Shown: positions 3,747-5,017 of the stretch, in pieces
How the letters are laid out: each line of letters opens with the position of its first letter
Position numbering within the stretch: position 1 is the first letter of the stretch
NCBI GenBank assembly: GCA_009908885.1
Contig: JAAAOL010000128.1
Span: 1-5,017, forward strand
Source of the DNA: Bacteroidota bacterium
Lineage (GTDB): Bacteria > Bacteroidota > Rhodothermia > Rhodothermales > JAAAOL01
Direction of reading: 5' to 3'
DNA length: 5,017 bases
Made by a program: the position numbers and the translations under genes
Notes under the pieces: model-generated
What the model was told of the DNA's origin: nothing
Databases searched by the model: none
The model's input: the letters and a program-made list of their open reading frames with translations, nothing else

Positions 3747-5017
3747 ATGCCTGGTTCCCGTTTCCCCGGGGGATGGGTGTTGCTTGTGCTGCTCCTCGGC
3801 GTTCCTTTCGTGGGATTCGCTCAGTCACAGCCCGCCGCGCCCGATCCATCACCATCGGTCCTCGACCTGCCAGCCCTCCTGGCTGAGGTGCGGGCGAACA
3901 ATCCGTCGCTTCGTGCCGCCCGCCTCGACGCCGAGGCGCAGGCCACGCGTACCCGTCAGGTCTCTGCGCTGCCGGACCCGATGGCGGGTGTCACCGTGCA
4001 GCCCTTCCCCGTCTACACGGCGCGCGGGGCGCAGCGCTCGCAGTGGCGCGTCGAGCAGGCGATTCCATTTCCCGGCAAGCGCGCCCTGCAGGGCGACGTC
4101 GCGGCGCTGGGGGCGGACGTGGCCGGGCGCGAGGCCGAGACCCTGGCTGAGGACCTGGCGCTGGAGGCGAAGCAGAGCTACTACGTGCTGGTCCGCATTC
4201 AGCAGCAGGCAGCGCTGGTGGCGTCGTTCCAGGAGCAGCTGCGCACCTTCGAGGAGGCCGCCGCCACGCGCTACGAGGTGGGCAGCGGCACGCAGCAGGC
4301 CATCCTGAAGGCGCAGCTCGAACGCAACCGCCTGGCCCTGCAACTGAGCACGCTGGCCGAAGACCGGCAGGCCGCGCTGGAAACCCTGTCGCGCCTCGCT
4401 GGCCGCCCCCTTCGCGCCGACAGCGTCGCCGTCCCGCCGCTCCCGACGCCCGCACTTCCCCCACCGGATACGCTCCTGGCCGTCGCGCTGCAACAGCGTC
4501 CCGAGGCCGAGGCGTTGCGGCTGGCCCGTGAGCGTGCCGCGCGGCAGCAGGCGCTGGCCCAGAAGCAGTTCTGGCCGGACGTCACGCTGAGCCTCACGTA
4601 CATCGACGTGGTCGAGAGCGACATCCCGCCGAACGCCGACGGTCGGGATGCCCTGGCGCTGGGGGCGGGCGTCAAGCTGCCCCTGTGGCGCGATAAGCTG
4701 CGGGCGGGCGTGGAGGAGGCCCAGGTGCGCCAGCGGCAGGTCGATGCGCGCACCGAAGCGCTGGAGCAGGCCCTCCGCACCCGGATCGCCGACCTGACGC
4801 AGCGCCTGACGCAGCAGCGGGCCCGGTACGACCTGCTGACCGGCACGCTCATCCCGCAGGCTGAGACCACGCTGGAGGCGACCCTCAGCGCCTACACCAC
4901 GGGCCGCACCGACTTCCTCGACCTGCTCGACGCGGAGCGCACCCTCTTCCGGCTCCGCATGGACCGTCACGCCCTCGCCGCCCGCCTGTGGTCCACCACC
5001 GCCGCGCTCGAACGCAC
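3747..5017 (+). CDS. TolC-family outer-membrane efflux channel, CusC/CzcC-like (3' end beyond right edge)
   Basis: The frame is open from ATG 3747 to the last base: 423 residues plus two bases. TolC-family proteins are usually a little over 400 residues and often end shortly after a W..T.A.LER segment like the one at 415-423, so only a few codons are probably missing. A signal peptide is visible (WVLLVLLLGVPFVGFAQ, cleavage near residues 25-27; no lipobox, unlike CusC). Two OEP repeats follow, about 40-220 and 240-420. Landmarks are VRANNPSLRAARL (48-60), VEQAIPFPGKR (102-112), RYEVGSGTQQAILKAQLE (175-192), FWPDVTLSLTY (275-285), VKLPLWRDK (309-317) and AYTTGRTDFLDLLDAERTL (382-400), with long Gln/Arg/Ala-rich helices typical of the periplasmic tunnel. 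An in-frame stop at 3714 limits the N-terminus, and no Shine-Dalgarno is seen. It forms the outer-membrane exit of a tripartite RND-type pump, probably for metals given the upstream gene; adaptor and pump genes are expected to the right. Confidence 0.93.
   Translation, partial: MPGSRFPGGWVLLVLLLGVPFVGFAQSQPAAPDPSPSVLDLPALLAEVRANNPSLRAARLDAEAQATRTRQVSALPDPMAGVTVQPFPVYTARGAQRSQWRVEQAIPFPGKRALQGDVAALGADVAGREAETLAEDLALEAKQSYYVLVRIQQQAALVASFQEQLRTFEEAAATRYEVGSGTQQAILKAQLERNRLALQLSTLAEDRQAALETLSRLAGRPLRADSVAVPPLPTPALPPPDTLLAVALQQRPEAEALRLARERAARQQALAQKQFWPDVTLSLTYIDVVESDIPPNADGRDALALGAGVKLPLWRDKLRAGVEEAQVRQRQVDARTEALEQALRTRIADLTQRLTQQRARYDLLTGTLIPQAETTLEATLSAYTTGRTDFLDLLDAERTLFRLRMDRHALAARLWSTTAALER

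Noticed and set aside
3700..4308. Plus-strand frame of 202 codons overlapping the start of the channel gene
   Set aside because: Serine/arginine-rich translation in the wrong frame; the frame from 3747 carries the TolC signatures.
3849..4970. Long minus-strand open frame (373 codons) opposite the efflux channel gene
   Set aside because: Its translation is Arg/Gln/Gly/Leu-rich with no domain, and it is antisense to a clearly recognisable TolC-family protein. Long antisense frames are common in GC-rich coding DNA.

Overview
The window is a GC-rich piece of bacterial chromosome, densely coded, with GC-ending codons in every gene. The best guess at the organism is a high-GC member of the Bacteroidota (Rhodothermia/Salinibacter-like). 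Three things point there: none of the six inferred starts has a clear Shine-Dalgarno sequence, there is a formylglycine-generating-enzyme-like lipoprotein of a kind common in that phylum, and a small Cys/His/Met-rich exported protein resembling the Bacteroidota 'HYC_CC_PP' type precedes a TolC-family gene. This placement is an inference; no rRNA or other marker gene is present.

Left part (1-2105, all minus strand). Reading in the direction of transcription, a two-gene quinone/aromatic-stress unit comes first: an MhqO-type ring-cleaving dioxygenase (1158-2105), then an MhqD-type serine esterase (478-1161). The two overlap by 4 bp (ATGA). After a 97-bp gap follows an unidentified gene with a possible ACT-like N-terminus (378 down to 1), which runs off the left edge.

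Middle (2106-2990). A 120-bp AT-richer intergenic region probably holds the mhqO promoter and an imperfect 18-bp palindrome that could be its operator or the terminator of the gene before it. Upstream lies a minus-strand lipoprotein (2226-2990) with a sulfatase-modifying-factor fold that has lost both catalytic cysteines.

Right part (3159-5017, plus strand). A divergent 168-bp spacer separates the lipoprotein from a small exported protein rich in Cys, His and Met, probably metal-binding (3159-3665). The outer-membrane channel of a CusC/CzcC-like efflux system (TolC family, 3747 to the right edge) follows, missing only its last few residues. Between them is a striking nested pair of perfect 8-bp inverted repeats (3671-3721), a candidate terminator or attenuator inside the presumed operon. 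The likely picture is the first two genes of a heavy-metal (copper-like) efflux operon whose adaptor and RND pump lie beyond the right edge.

I found no tRNA, rRNA, CRISPR array, insertion sequence or attachment site. The best candidates for something little described are the divergent metal-binding protein and the nested hairpin that separates it from the efflux channel gene.
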